Origin: Pseudescherichia sp031998825
Lineage (GTDB): Bacteria; Pseudomonadota; Gammaproteobacteria; Enterobacterales; Enterobacteriaceae
Assembly: GCF_031998825.1 (NCBI RefSeq)
Contig: NZ_DAMACX010000021.1
Coordinates: forward strand, 10,677 to 74,676
DNA: 64,000 nucleotides
Direction: 5' to 3'
Part shown: in pieces, positions 16,383-25,195 of the stretch
How positions within the stretch are numbered: position 1 is the first letter of the stretch
Layout of the letters: each line of letters opens with the position of its first letter
Notes under the pieces: model-generated
What the model was told of the DNA's origin: nothing
Seen by the model: only the letters and a program-made list of their open reading frames with translations
Databases searched by the model: none
Program-made: the position numbers and the translations under genes

Positions 16383-17599
16383 GCTATTCCGTGAGCGACG
16401 TACGGGCGGACTTTCCCGTTCTGGGACGTGAAGTGAACGGCGTGCCGCTGGCGTATCTCGACAGCGCCGCCAGCGCGCAGAAACCCAATCAGGTTATCGA
16501 CGCCGAGGCGGAATTCTATCGTCACGGCTATGCGGCCGTGCACCGGGGTATTCATACCCTGAGCGCAGAGGCAACGCAGCGGATGGAGAACGTGCGTGCG
16601 CAGGCGGCCGGTTTCCTCAATGCCCGGACGGCGGAAGAGATCGTTTTTGTACGCGGTACGACCGAAGGGATCAATCTTGTAGCGAACAGCTGGGGCAGCA
16701 GCCAGATTCGCGCCGGGGATAACATCATCATTACGATGATGGAGCACCATGCCAACATTGTTCCCTGGCAGATGCTGTGCGAGCGCACCGGCGCAGAGCT
16801 GCGGGTCATTCCACTTAATTCGGACGGCACGCTGCAGATGGACGTCTGGCGCGAGCTGCTTGACGATCGCACCCGCTTGCTGGCCATTACTCATGTCTCA
16901 AACGTGCTGGGTACCGAAAACCCTGTTGCGGAGATGACCGCGCTTGCCCATCAGCATGGCGCGAAGGTGCTGGTGGACGGCGCCCAGGCTGTCATGCACC
17001 ACACCGTTGATGTCCAGGCGCTGGATTGCGACTTCTATACCTTCTCCGCGCACAAACTCTATGGGCCTACCGGGATCGGCATTCTCTACGTCAAAGAGGA
17101 TATCCTCCAGGCAATGCCGCCGTGGGAAGGGGGCGGGTCGATGATCGCTACCGTTAGCCTGACGGACGGCACAACCTATGCCAGAGCGCCCTGGCGCTTT
17201 GAGGCCGGGACGCCGAACACCGGCGGGATTATCGCCCTCGGTGCAGCAATAGAGTATGTCAGCACCCTGGGCCTCGATAATATTCAGGCTTACGAGAAGT
17301 CGTTGATGGAATACGCGCTAGCTGAAATGGCGAGCGTGCCAGATATCACGCTGTATGGTCCTGCACACCGCCAGGGCGTCATTGCATTCAATTTAGGTAA
17401 GCATCATGCCTATGACGTAGGGAGCTTCCTGGATAACTACGGCGTTGCAGTACGTACTGGTCACCACTGCGCAATGCCGCTGATGGCGTTTTATAACGTT
17501 CCGGCCATGTGTCGTGCATCGCTGGCTATTTACAACACGCAGGAAGAGGTGGATCGTCTGGTAGCCGGGCTGAAACGTATTCATCAGCTGCTGGGCTAA
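16379..17599 (+). CDS. sufS: Cysteine desulfurase SufS
   Basis: 406 aa, PLP enzyme that removes sulfur from cysteine and gives it to SufE. The PLP lysine is in FSAHKLYGPTGIG near residue 226; the active-site Cys is in RTGHHCAMP near 364. Starts within ATGA at the sufD stop. Confidence 0.97.
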   Translation: MSYSVSDVRADFPVLGREVNGVPLAYLDSAASAQKPNQVIDAEAEFYRHGYAAVHRGIHTLSAEATQRMENVRAQAAGFLNARTAEEIVFVRGTTEGINLVANSWGSSQIRAGDNIIITMMEHHANIVPWQMLCERTGAELRVIPLNSDGTLQMDVWRELLDDRTRLLAITHVSNVLGTENPVAEMTALAHQHGAKVLVDGAQAVMHHTVDVQALDCDFYTFSAHKLYGPTGIGILYVKEDILQAMPPWEGGGSMIATVSLTDGTTYARAPWRFEAGTPNTGGIIALGAAIEYVSTLGLDNIQAYEKSLMEYALAEMASVPDITLYGPAHRQGVIAFNLGKHHAYDVGSFLDNYGVAVRTGHHCAMPLMAFYNVPAMCRASLAIYNTQEEVDRLVAGLKRIHQLLG

Positions 17600-17612
17600 C
17601 AAAGGAGCGGTT

Positions 17613-18029
17613 ATGGCTGAATTACCCGATAAAGAGCGACTGCTGCGTAATTTTACGCGCTGCGCAAACTGGGAAGAGAAATATCTCTATATTATCGAGC
17701 TGGGTCAGCGTCTGCCGGCGTTGAGCGAGCAGGCGCACAGCGCGGAAAACACCATTCAGGGCTGCCAGAGCCAGGTATGGATCGTTATGCAGCAAAATGA
17801 GAGCGGCATTATCGAGTTGCAGGGCGATAGCGACGCGGCCATTGTTAAAGGACTTATCGCCGTGGTCTTTATTCTGTATCAGCAGATGACGGCCCAGGAT
17901 ATTGTCGCTTTTGATGTTCGCCCATGGTTTGAGAAAATGGCCCTTGCTCAGCATTTAACCCCTTCGCGCTCCCAGGGACTGGAAGCCATGATCCGCGCAA
18001 TTCGTAACAAAGCTTCCAACATTAGCTAA
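17613..18029 (+). CDS. sufE: Sulfur acceptor SufE
   Basis: 138 aa. Accepts persulfide from SufS on the Cys in IQGCQSQVWI (Cys51) and passes it to SufB. Ribosome site AAAGGAG, 13 bp after sufS. Last gene of the operon. Confidence 0.97.
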   Translation: MAELPDKERLLRNFTRCANWEEKYLYIIELGQRLPALSEQAHSAENTIQGCQSQVWIVMQQNESGIIELQGDSDAAIVKGLIAVVFILYQQMTAQDIVAFDVRPWFEKMALAQHLTPSRSQGLEAMIRAIRNKASNIS

Positions 18030-18055
18030 ACTGTTTATATAGCTTTCATCCTGTT

Positions 18056-18087
18056 ACGCGAGGTGGCTTGCCGCCTCGTGTAATTTT
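18056..18087 (+). terminator. Terminator of the suf operon
   Basis: CGAGGTGGC / GCCGCCTCG with one G-T pair and a TT loop, followed by TGTAATTTTC, 30 bp after sufE. Confidence 0.7.
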
Positions 18088-18128
18088 CAGCTTTCTGGCG
18101 CTGGGCCAGTGAATACGGGAACTTCAGT

Positions 18129-19148
18129 ATGAAACGCGCGTCTCTAATAACAGTTAGCCTTATCAGCGCATTTAGCGCTATTCAAACTGCCCATGCAGCG
18201 GATTATTTACTGCCGCCGCCAGGCAGTCGTCTCATTGGTCAAAATCAGACCTATACCGTGCAGCCGCAGGATCGCAACCTGCAGGCCATTGGTCGCCACT
18301 TTGACACCCCCGCGATGTTGCTTATTGAAGCAAACAATACCATTGCGCCGGTGCCGAAGCCGGGAACAGTGATGACAATCCCTTCTCAGATGCTGCTGCC
18401 CGATACGCCGCGGGAGGGCGTTGTGATTAACCTGGCGGAGCTACGGCTCTATTTCTATCCGCCGGGTGAAAACAGCGTGCAGGTCTATCCTATCGGTATT
18501 GGCCAGCAGGGGCTCGAAACGCCCGTCACGCTGACCAGGATAAGCCAGAAGATACCTAACCCTACCTGGACGCCTCCTGCGGGCATACGGGCGCGTTCGC
18601 AGGCGAAAGGCATCACGCTACCGGCCGTTGTTCCTGCCGGACCTAATAACCCGCTGGGACGCTTTGCGCTGCGTCTCGCAGAGGGCAGGGGTGAATATCT
18701 CATTCACGGGACCAATGCCCCTGACAGCGTCGGGCTGCGCGTCAGCTCGGGTTGTATCCGTATGGCCGCGCCGGATATTCAGGCGCTCTTTTCTCAGGCC
18801 TCAACTGGAATGCCAGTGCGCATCATCAATGAACCCGTGAAGTACTCCGTAGAGCCTGACGGCAAGCAGTATATTGAGGTGCACCGTCCGCTCTCGCAGC
18901 TGCCGGAGGAGAATACGCAAACCGTGCCTATTTCGCTGACGGCGACCTTTAGCGACACGATTCGCCAGGCGGGCGGGGATCGATCAACGATTGATAAAGC
19001 CATGCTCCGGCGTGCGGGTTACCCAGTAAGCGTGCCGGTGGCAAAGAGCGAGTCTGGTCCGGCAGCGGTGCTTTCAGCGCACAACAGCAGTTCTTCCGCA
19101 GTGACCGCAGCAGGAAGTGAAGGTTCGGGCAGGATGATGACGCAGTAG
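18129..19148 (+). CDS. ldtE: L,D-transpeptidase LdtE
   Basis: 339 aa; E. coli LdtE (YnhG) is 334. It forms meso-DAP to meso-DAP cross-links in peptidoglycan. Signal peptide to about residue 24 (AFSAIQTAHA), LysM-like segment (YTVQPQDRNLQAIGRHF, 41-57), YkuD catalytic domain with HGTNAPDSVGLRVSSGCIRM near 200, containing the active-site Cys. The C-terminal tail is Ser/Ala-rich. Sits between suf and lpp as in E. coli. Confidence 0.95.
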   Translation: MKRASLITVSLISAFSAIQTAHAADYLLPPPGSRLIGQNQTYTVQPQDRNLQAIGRHFDTPAMLLIEANNTIAPVPKPGTVMTIPSQMLLPDTPREGVVINLAELRLYFYPPGENSVQVYPIGIGQQGLETPVTLTRISQKIPNPTWTPPAGIRARSQAKGITLPAVVPAGPNNPLGRFALRLAEGRGEYLIHGTNAPDSVGLRVSSGCIRMAAPDIQALFSQASTGMPVRIINEPVKYSVEPDGKQYIEVHRPLSQLPEENTQTVPISLTATFSDTIRQAGGDRSTIDKAMLRRAGYPVSVPVAKSESGPAAVLSAHNSSSSAVTAAGSEGSGRMMTQ

Positions 19149-19172
19149 TCAGAGAGGCTGATAAATCGCAGG

Positions 19173-19205
19173 CAAAAAAAATGGCGCACAGTGTGCGCCA
19201 TTTTA
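19173..19205. terminator. Bidirectional terminator between ldtE and lpp
   Basis: ATGGCGCAC-AGT-GTGCGCCAT, 9 bp perfect, with an A run on the left and TTTTATT on the right. Serves lpp (-) strongly and ldtE (+). Confidence 0.9.
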
Positions 19206-19217
19206 TTACAGGAACTC

Positions 19218-19454
19218 TTACTTACGGTAAGAGTGAGCCTGGTTGTCCAGACGCTGGTTAGCGCGAGCTGCGTCGTCTTTAGCAGCCTGAACGTCAGAAC
19301 GGATTGCGTTCACGTCGTTGCTCAGCTGGTCAACTTTAGCGTTCAGAGTCTGAACGTCAGAAGACAGCTGATCGATTTTAGCGTTGCTGGAGCAACCTGC
19401 CAGCAGAGTAGAACCCAGGATTACCGCGCCCAGTACCAGTTTAGTACGATTCAT
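19218..19454 (-). CDS. lpp: Major outer membrane (Braun) lipoprotein
   Basis: 78 aa. Lipobox LLAGCSS with lipidated Cys21, heptad-repeat trimeric coiled coil (SSDVQTLNAKVDQLSNDVNA), and C-terminal YRK whose Lys is linked to peptidoglycan by L,D-transpeptidases. Codon use looks like that of a very highly expressed gene. ATG follows GAGGGTATTAATA. Confidence 0.99.
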   Translation of the reverse strand: MNRTKLVLGAVILGSTLLAGCSSNAKIDQLSSDVQTLNAKVDQLSNDVNAIRSDVQAAKDDAARANQRLDNQAHSYRK

Positions 19455-19494
19455 TATTAATACCCTCTAGATTGAGTTAATCTCCATGTAGCGT

Positions 19495-19528
19495 TACAAG
19501 TATTACACAAAGTTTTTTATGTTGAGAA
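19495..19528 (-). promoter_or_regulatory. lpp promoter
   Basis: On the minus strand, TTCTCA (-35, 19523-19528), 17 bp, TAATAC (-10, 19500-19505), within the AT-rich block typical of the very strong lpp promoter of enterobacteria. Confidence 0.85.
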
Positions 19529-19712
19529 TATTTTTTTGATGGGAATACCCCTAAATTTGATCGTTCGCTCAAAGATGCATCGACTTTTGTGGGGGAGGCA
19601 AAAAAACTGTGTGAAAACAGACCACTTTCATCGGATATATCTTATGAAATACGACGTTAAATAGTTTAAGCCGATTTGCATTTCTATTGATAGTGGCTAT
19701 TGATGGAATAAA
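19529..19712. other. Gap between lpp promoter and pykF terminator
   Basis: AT-rich; no ORF or hairpin of note. Likely upstream activating sequence of lpp plus the pykF 3' untranslated region. Confidence 0.5.
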
Positions 19713-19740
19713 AAAAGCGCCCTGAGGGCGCTTTTAATGT
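19711..19740 (-). terminator. Terminator of pykF
   Basis: AAAAGCGCCC-TGA-GGGCGCTTTT, 10-bp stem, followed on the minus strand by TT and TATTCC. Confidence 0.88.
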
Positions 19741-19762
19741 AAATTAATAGAGCTGTTAATAA

Positions 19763-21175
19763 TTACAGTACGTGTACAGAAGCGGTATTAGTTGTACCGC
19801 TCGGGACCAGAGCACCGGATACCATCACAACCACATCGCCTTTCTGTGCCAGGCCGCTCTCCAGCGCAATCTCTTTACCTTGCAGGTAGAAATCATCCGT
19901 AGAAGCGATCTCGTTCACCAGCTGGGCGACCACGCCTTTGCTCAGCACCAGCTGACGGGCAGTCTGTTCATTGGTGGTCAGGGCCAGAATGGTAGCATCC
20001 GGGAAGTATTTACGTACTGCACGAGCCGATTTGCCGCCCTGGGTTGCTACAACGATCAGCGGTGCTTCCAGTTTCTCAGCAGTCTCTACCGCACCACGGC
20101 AGACGGCTTCGGTGATGCGCAGCTTACGGCTGTCGTTGTTGAAGTCCAGACGGCTGGTCATCACGCGATCGGTACGCTCACAGATGGTCGCCATAATGGT
20201 CACGGCTTCCAGCGGGTATTTACCCTTGGCAGATTCACCAGAGAGCATCACAGCATCGGTACCGTCAAGGATGGCGTTGGCTACGTCGCCTGCTTCAGCG
20301 CGGGTTGGACGCGGGTTCTTGATCATGGAGTCCAGCATCTGCGTGGCGGTAATCACCACTTTACGCGCCCGGATACATTTTTCGATCATCATCTTCTGCG
20401 CGAAGATAACCTCTTCAACCGGGATCTCTACGCCGAGGTCGCCACGGGCAACCATGATGCCATCAGACGCTTCGAGGATTTCGTCGAAGTTATTCAGGCC
20501 TTCCTGGTTTTCGATCTTGGAGATGATCTGAATGTTTTCGCCGCCGTGCGCCTTCAGGTGCTCGCGGATCTCAACAACGTCAGAACGTTTACGGATAAAG
20601 GAGGCCGCAACGAAATCGACGCCCTGTTCGCAGCCGAAGATCAGATCCTGTTTGTCTTTCTCGGCCAGCGCAGGCAGGGCGATAGAGACGCCCGGCAGGT
20701 TCACACCTTTATTTTCGCCGAGGTCGCCGTTGTTCAGTACCTTACAGACAACGTTGTTGCCTTCGATAGCAGTCACTTCCATACCGATCAGGCCATCGTC
20801 AACCAGCACGGTGTTGCCGACGGAGAGGTCGGTAGTGAAACCTTCATAGGTCACAGCGACGATTTCGTTGTTACCGACGACGGATTTATCGGAGGTGAAG
20901 GTGAAGGTCTGGCCTGCTTTCAGAGAGACGTCGTTGCCGCCTTCCAGCTTAATGGTACGGATTTCCGGTCCTTTGGTATCCAGCAAAATGGCGGCTTTTT
21001 TACCGGTTTTGCTCATCACGTTGCGCAGGTTCTGGATGCGCTGACCGTGTTCTGCATAGTCACCGTGAGAGAAGTTAAGACGCATAACGTTCATCCCGGC
21101 GTCCAGCATTTTGGTCAACATCTCTTCGGATTCGGTTTTCGGGCCGATGGTGCAAACAATTTTGGTCTTTTTCAT
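19763..21175 (-). CDS. pykF: Pyruvate kinase I
   Basis: 470 aa, same as E. coli PykF. Converts PEP and ADP to pyruvate and ATP; fructose-1,6-bisphosphate activates it. Seen: N-terminal KKTKIVCTIGPKTES, catalytic MVARGDLGVEIP near 243, C-terminal allosteric domain ending TNTASVHVL. Next to lpp as in E. coli. Counterpart of ppsA in this window. Confidence 0.98.
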   Translation of the reverse strand: MKKTKIVCTIGPKTESEEMLTKMLDAGMNVMRLNFSHGDYAEHGQRIQNLRNVMSKTGKKAAILLDTKGPEIRTIKLEGGNDVSLKAGQTFTFTSDKSVVGNNEIVAVTYEGFTTDLSVGNTVLVDDGLIGMEVTAIEGNNVVCKVLNNGDLGENKGVNLPGVSIALPALAEKDKQDLIFGCEQGVDFVAASFIRKRSDVVEIREHLKAHGGENIQIISKIENQEGLNNFDEILEASDGIMVARGDLGVEIPVEEVIFAQKMMIEKCIRARKVVITATQMLDSMIKNPRPTRAEAGDVANAILDGTDAVMLSGESAKGKYPLEAVTIMATICERTDRVMTSRLDFNNDSRKLRITEAVCRGAVETAEKLEAPLIVVATQGGKSARAVRKYFPDATILALTTNEQTARQLVLSKGVVAQLVNEIASTDDFYLQGKEIALESGLAQKGDVVVMVSGALVPSGTTNTASVHVL

Positions 21176-21380
21176 GACAGTCTTAGTCTTTAAGTTGTGA
21201 AGGATAGGAGAATAGCGCTCCGGGGGCGCACCGCCGCGGAGTCAAACCTGTGTTGCGAAAGTTGCGATGCCACAGCCTAAGGATAGGTGACATCAAAAGA
21301 GCGTGCAGAGTAATGTGTGCTTGAGTTTCAGCCCAAAACGGGAGTATGCGATGTGATAGTTGAATTTTACAGTTCAATGA

Positions 21381-21396
21381 GCTGAAACCATTCAAT
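21381..21396 (-). promoter_or_regulatory. Cra-like site upstream of pykF
   Basis: GCTGAAACCATTCAAT fits the Cra pattern (GCTGAAnCGnTTCA). Cra represses E. coli pykF. It lies about 205 bp ahead of the pykF start. Confidence 0.6.
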
Positions 21397-21734
21397 AGCG
21401 ACCAGGCACCCATTATACGCTGAAAAAAGTGCAAAAGGAAAATGAAAACACCGTTTCAAAAGTGTTCCAGGCAGTTTCACAACGAAGTGTGATCAAGGTG
21501 TTAAGTATTGTCGAAAACCAGGCGGTGCTCAACGCGTCACGTACGCTGGGCATCGCTACAGATATCATAGTGATGAATGTTCATCTGGATAACGTGGCTA
21601 ATTATAGTAGTAAATTGCCTATAGCATACTGACCAGGGCGGCAATAATACATTTATTAATATTAACATATATTATGTTAGCGCATTGGGAACACATAACT
21701 TTTATTAAAGTACGGTGAGTGAAAATTTCACCAG
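21397..21734. other. Gap between pykF promoter and lysR-type gene
   Basis: No convincing gene. A 67-codon plus-strand ORF at 21429-21632 starts with GTG without a ribosome site and overlaps the pykF upstream region. Base composition becomes AT-rich from about 21600 on, marking the start of the accessory block. Confidence 0.5.
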
Positions 21735-21758
21735 TGAAGCGAGGGTTAACTCGCTTCA
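21735..21758 (-). terminator. Hairpin after the LysR-type gene
   Basis: TGAAGCGAG / CTCGCTTCA, 9 bp, loop GGTTAA, 17 bp beyond the stop at 21775. The T run on the minus strand is weak. Confidence 0.5.
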
Positions 21759-21774
21759 TGTTTATAGCGCTGAC

Positions 21775-22626
21775 CTAAATGAAATTATTTATTATTGATT
21801 TGATCTGCATGACAATTTTGTTCATTTTTTTATCGGTTGTATGGTACATGTAAATCATGGGCTTTATGTCTTTAACCGGAATGTATTCTACCCCGTCAAC
21901 TTTAAACATCGTCGCCATTTTTCTCGTTAATAGTGAGCACCCCTTGCCGACTCGGATGTTATAAAGGAGACCGGTAAGGCTGAGATTATGTTCAATAAAA
22001 ACAACGTCGGTAAAGTAGCCTTTCACTACCTGGGAAAAGCTACGTTGAAGATAATTTGAGGTTAGATCCTTCCAAATAAAGATACGTGGCGTATCACTTT
22101 TAGACTGACAGTGCACCGACCTACAGATCACAATTTCATCACCCTGCCATTTATCTACCTCACAGTTCGTATTAGAAGCGACCTCACGCAGCGAAACAAT
22201 AATCATGTGCTTGCGAGCAACCTCATCAATATCAGACAAGTTAATAACATATCTTTCACAATTAAAGATGAGATTTTCACTCTTCATTGCCATAACGATC
22301 TGTTGGTACAGCAGTTCAGGTACACTAATATCAAAAATAATTGTTAAAGGGATATCAACATTTACTGAGCGGCATTCATTTTCGAGCGCCAGAATCATCT
22401 CATAAATAGGCTTGCACTTCTGATAGTAGTCAAAAGCAAGCTCAGTAGGCTCAAGACTATTGTAAGCGCGGGTAAACAGTTTACCTCCCAGGTAGTCTTC
22501 CAGTTCGCATATGGCTTTACTTAAGGGGGAACGAGTGATACAGAGTGCTTCCGCAGCTTTAGCAAAATTGCGCTCTTCCATCGTTACCATAAAATATTTC
22601 ATTTTTTTAGCAAGTAATGCGCCCAT
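21775..22626 (-). CDS. LysR-family transcriptional regulator
   Basis: 283 aa from ATG 22626, chosen because CGGAGAAAACCGG precedes it; 67 further in-frame codons upstream have no ribosome site. N-terminal winged helix (residues 9-65) with the LysR pattern FAKAAEALCITRSPLSKAICELEDYLGGKLFTR in parts, then a divergent effector domain. It is AT-rich relative to neighbours. Divergent from two holin-like genes 234 bp away, so it likely controls them. LysR regulators accompany holin cassettes in Yersinia Tc-toxin loci, by recollection; homology to those is not shown. Confidence 0.82.
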   Translation of the reverse strand: MGALLAKKMKYFMVTMEERNFAKAAEALCITRSPLSKAICELEDYLGGKLFTRAYNSLEPTELAFDYYQKCKPIYEMILALENECRSVNVDIPLTIIFDISVPELLYQQIVMAMKSENLIFNCERYVINLSDIDEVARKHMIIVSLREVASNTNCEVDKWQGDEIVICRSVHCQSKSDTPRIFIWKDLTSNYLQRSFSQVVKGYFTDVVFIEHNLSLTGLLYNIRVGKGCSLLTRKMATMFKVDGVEYIPVKDIKPMIYMYHTTDKKMNKIVMQIKSIINNFI

Positions 22627-22860
22627 CCGGTTTTCTCCGATGTGAAAATGAGAGTCAGGTCCATACGATTGCAGTACATCTGAAACTATATTGATTAAAA
22701 GGTGTAATGTCATTTGCCAGACCATTATAGTTTTTAAATTAAAGTTAAATATGATGCGTGATAACATCATTTTTCGATTAACTCTAGGTAATTTATGAAC
22801 ACTATTAAATCGGGATGGCAATATCATCGGTCACTACAGCCTACGAAGGGGCAGGATTAA

Positions 22861-23265
22861 TTGACGACAGTAACAATGCATTTAAACATTATCAATGGCC
22901 CAAAGCCATTACAGGTGGCAATACTTATGGCTCTCTCAACTATTATTAGCCATGATCCGGATACGTTTATCGCCGCTTTTGCTGGCAGTATCATTTTTGT
23001 GGTTTCTGCTATCGATTTTGCCGTCTGGGCACGGGTACTCTTGTTCGCCGCTTCGATGATGATTGGCCTGATCTGTTCAGAGTTCTCTGCCCAGGTATTA
23101 TCTCAATTAAGCAGTAAGCTGCTGGGACTCGGGCTCGATGTGCCGCCCGTAGTGGGGGCGGTTGTCAGCGCGGCGGCGGCGGTTCGATTACTCATGTACC
23201 TCACTACTCGGCCTAAAAAGACTGGGTCAATTTTTGATCATAACTTTAGAAAAGGTGAAAAATGA
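22861..23265 (+). CDS. Holin-like small membrane protein 1
   Basis: 134 aa from TTG 22861 (AGGATTAA ribosome site); ATG 22876 is an alternative with a weaker site. Two to three hydrophobic segments (about 18-35, 42-72, 88-112) and a short charged C-terminus, the shape of phage holins of the putative 3TM type. Overlaps the next gene by 4 bp (ATGA), so the two are translated together. No phage genes are around. Function as a holin is inferred from size, topology and pairing. Confidence 0.6.
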   Translation: MTTVTMHLNIINGPKPLQVAILMALSTIISHDPDTFIAAFAGSIIFVVSAIDFAVWARVLLFAASMMIGLICSEFSAQVLSQLSSKLLGLGLDVPPVVGAVVSAAAAVRLLMYLTTRPKKTGSIFDHNFRKGEK

Positions 23266-23555
23266 GCATTCTCTATTTTAGCTACGTAATTAATATTATT
23301 TCCGCAGGGCTGATTATCGCTAAGATTGTCTTTACCTGTGTGGTTCATTCATCGCAACACCCCGCTTACTCCTGGATGACATGGGCGCTGGCCGTAGCCT
23401 GCAGCGCGCTTATCGTATGGATCTTTCATGGTCATTTCAAACTTGCCGAGCTGGCACAAATGGTTATCAATATTCTTTTTTGTATCGCTATATTTTCCGT
23501 TGATGGCGATCTGGCCTTTTTAATCAAAGGAAAAAGAAACAAAGTAAACATATGA
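23262..23555 (+). CDS. Holin-like small membrane protein 2
   Basis: 97 aa with three membrane segments (about 5-27, 37-56, 64-86) and a basic tail KGKRNKVN. Resembles the putative 3TM holin family (Phage_holin_3_7-like) in size and layout, by recollection. Start overlaps the stop of the first holin-like gene; ribosome site AAAGGTGAAAA. Paired holin-like genes of two types occur in lysis and toxin-release cassettes. Confidence 0.6.
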   Translation: MSILYFSYVINIISAGLIIAKIVFTCVVHSSQHPAYSWMTWALAVACSALIVWIFHGHFKLAELAQMVINILFCIAIFSVDGDLAFLIKGKRNKVNI

Positions 23556-23782
23556 CACCTGTCTCACTGTGGAAACATAATAATAACTACATAATCTCCG
23601 GCTTTCAATGTATAAACGTGCTTGTTATGACCGGCTAAGACATGCTGGGTGTTAATTATATGCTTTACGTAATGGTTTCTTGTGATTAATGTTTTTTAAT
23701 ATATATATCCGAGAAATAATTTAGTATAAAACCATTGAGATTGCCCGCGTAAATTCACTATTTAGATTAGGATGATAAATGA

Positions 23783-24409
23783 ATGAATATTCACCGCGAT
23801 ATATTTTATCATCATGGTAACACTTTAACGCTAATTTGTGACGTTTCTGAGGTTCATGGTCAGTCAATAATAAAGGTTGCTGAAAATGGGTATATTCATG
23901 ATATCTATTGTTGTGATTATCCTGTTCAGGATGTCAGGTTTGTTCAGGAACAGGTAACAAACACGATTATGATTACATGGCTGGCGTGGTTCGATCGGCA
24001 GCATAAACATTCTGGAACTTATCTGCTCAGCTTCGACGACGCGTTCGTTGTAGAGCGGGTCGATCTATTGCAGTCAAACTTTGCAGGGATAGAAAACAAT
24101 ACGTTGCCTACAGTCATACAGTTCGAAAATGTTTTACTGCTCTCGCAGATCTCTCTTGCTAAAGGCCGGATAAGTCTCAGCCTGTATGACGTCAAAACGC
24201 TACGAGAGCTCTGTCCGACCGCGCTGATTAAAGAGTGTGTGAGCTATGATTTCTTCCACCATCCCCAGGCGTGTGGGCAAAAATTTAGCGTCACAAAAAT
24301 AGCGACTAATCAAGCAGTCATTATGTTCTATAACGAGTTTGAACATCGCTGTGTTTATCGTTACACCGTGGGGATCGCCAGCAGCCTTGAAAAAATTTAT
24401 TACAAATAA
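23783..24409 (+). CDS. Unknown 208-aa protein
   Basis: Not recognised. No signal peptide or membrane segment; mixed beta-strand-like composition with several His and Cys. It follows the holin-like pair after a 227-bp AT-rich gap with no ORF. ATG 23783 is preceded by AGGATGATAA; another ATG 4 bp upstream is in a different frame. Codon use is AT-rich like the two genes before it, suggesting shared origin. Confidence 0.6.
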   Translation: MNIHRDIFYHHGNTLTLICDVSEVHGQSIIKVAENGYIHDIYCCDYPVQDVRFVQEQVTNTIMITWLAWFDRQHKHSGTYLLSFDDAFVVERVDLLQSNFAGIENNTLPTVIQFENVLLLSQISLAKGRISLSLYDVKTLRELCPTALIKECVSYDFFHHPQACGQKFSVTKIATNQAVIMFYNEFEHRCVYRYTVGIASSLEKIYYK

Positions 24410-24540
24410 TAGGTCAGCTTACGTGTCTCATTTAAGACTCTATTATCATTCTGCTTCGGGAGATAAGACGGACAGGGTTTATAGAGTAGCGGGCAGCTGT
24501 ATTCGCGCCAGTCCTGCGGAGGCAAGCCTGGCTTTACGAT

Positions 24541-25020
24541 CTATTTTTCTGCAAATTTCAGCAATGCATCGCCATCAAGGCGGTAGCGTACCCATTCACT
24601 TTGCGGAAGTGCGCCGATGCTGAGGTAAAAATCGATAGAGGGCTGGTTCCAGTCGAGAACGCTCCACTCCAGGCGGCCACATTGCCGGGTAACCGCGCAC
24701 TGAGCGATATATTTCAGCAGCGCTTTGCCGGCACCTTTACCGCGGTACTCCGGAGAAATATAAAGATCCTCCATGTAGATGCCGTTACGCCCAAGCCAGG
24801 TGGAGTAGCTGGTGAAGAAAACGGCATAGCCCACCGTTTTTCCATCGATCTCACAGATTAACGCCTCGGTTTTGCTTTCCGGATCAAACAGCGTTTTGCC
24901 GATCTCCTCGGGCGTAGTCACTACCTCTTCCGGTGCTTTTTCGTATACCGCTAGCTCATAGATCATGTCGTAAATAGCATTAGCGTCTGTCGGGCGTGCC
25001 TGGCGAATCGTGATACTCAT
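24541..25020 (-). CDS. GNAT-family N-acetyltransferase
   Basis: 159 aa from ATG 25020 (ACAGGAAAAACGG before it). The GNAT acetyl-CoA site is visible as ISPEYRGKGAGKALL near residue 87, followed by the C-terminal W-x3-DWNQPSIDFY block seen in SAT1-like diamine acetyltransferases. Substrate unknown; a polyamine or related amine is a fair guess. GC content is closer to the chromosome average than the genes to its left. Confidence 0.85.
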   Translation of the reverse strand: MSITIRQARPTDANAIYDMIYELAVYEKAPEEVVTTPEEIGKTLFDPESKTEALICEIDGKTVGYAVFFTSYSTWLGRNGIYMEDLYISPEYRGKGAGKALLKYIAQCAVTRQCGRLEWSVLDWNQPSIDFYLSIGALPQSEWVRYRLDGDALLKFAEK

Positions 25021-25126
25021 CCGTTTTTCCTGTGATCTTATGTATTGAAGCAAATTGCTGGTACTCAGCATAAAGGATACCTAACATTTATGCAGCACGT
25101 CCGTGAGTAGGATAGATGCGTTAATG

Positions 25127-25155
25127 CAGCAGCCGGTACCGGTTACCGACTGCTG
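25127..25155 (-). terminator. Possible hairpin after the 461-aa crystallin-motif gene
   Basis: CAGCAGCCGGT pairs with ACCGaCTGCTG with one mismatch; no T run. May be structural only. Confidence 0.35.
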
Positions 25156-25195
25156 GTTATTGTTACGCAGTCTATTAACTGGCAAGCGACGGAAT

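Noticed and set aside
19772..21193. 473-codon plus-strand ORF opposite pykF
   Set aside because: Shadow of the highly biased pykF codons; no ribosome site and His/Gln/Val-rich antisense composition.
21429..21632. 67-codon ORF upstream of pykF
   Set aside because: GTG start without a ribosome site, lies in the pykF control region, no recognisable features.
21775..24409. Prophage remnant
   Set aside because: Only holin-like genes are seen; no integrase, capsid, tail or lysis enzyme, so a prophage call is not supported.
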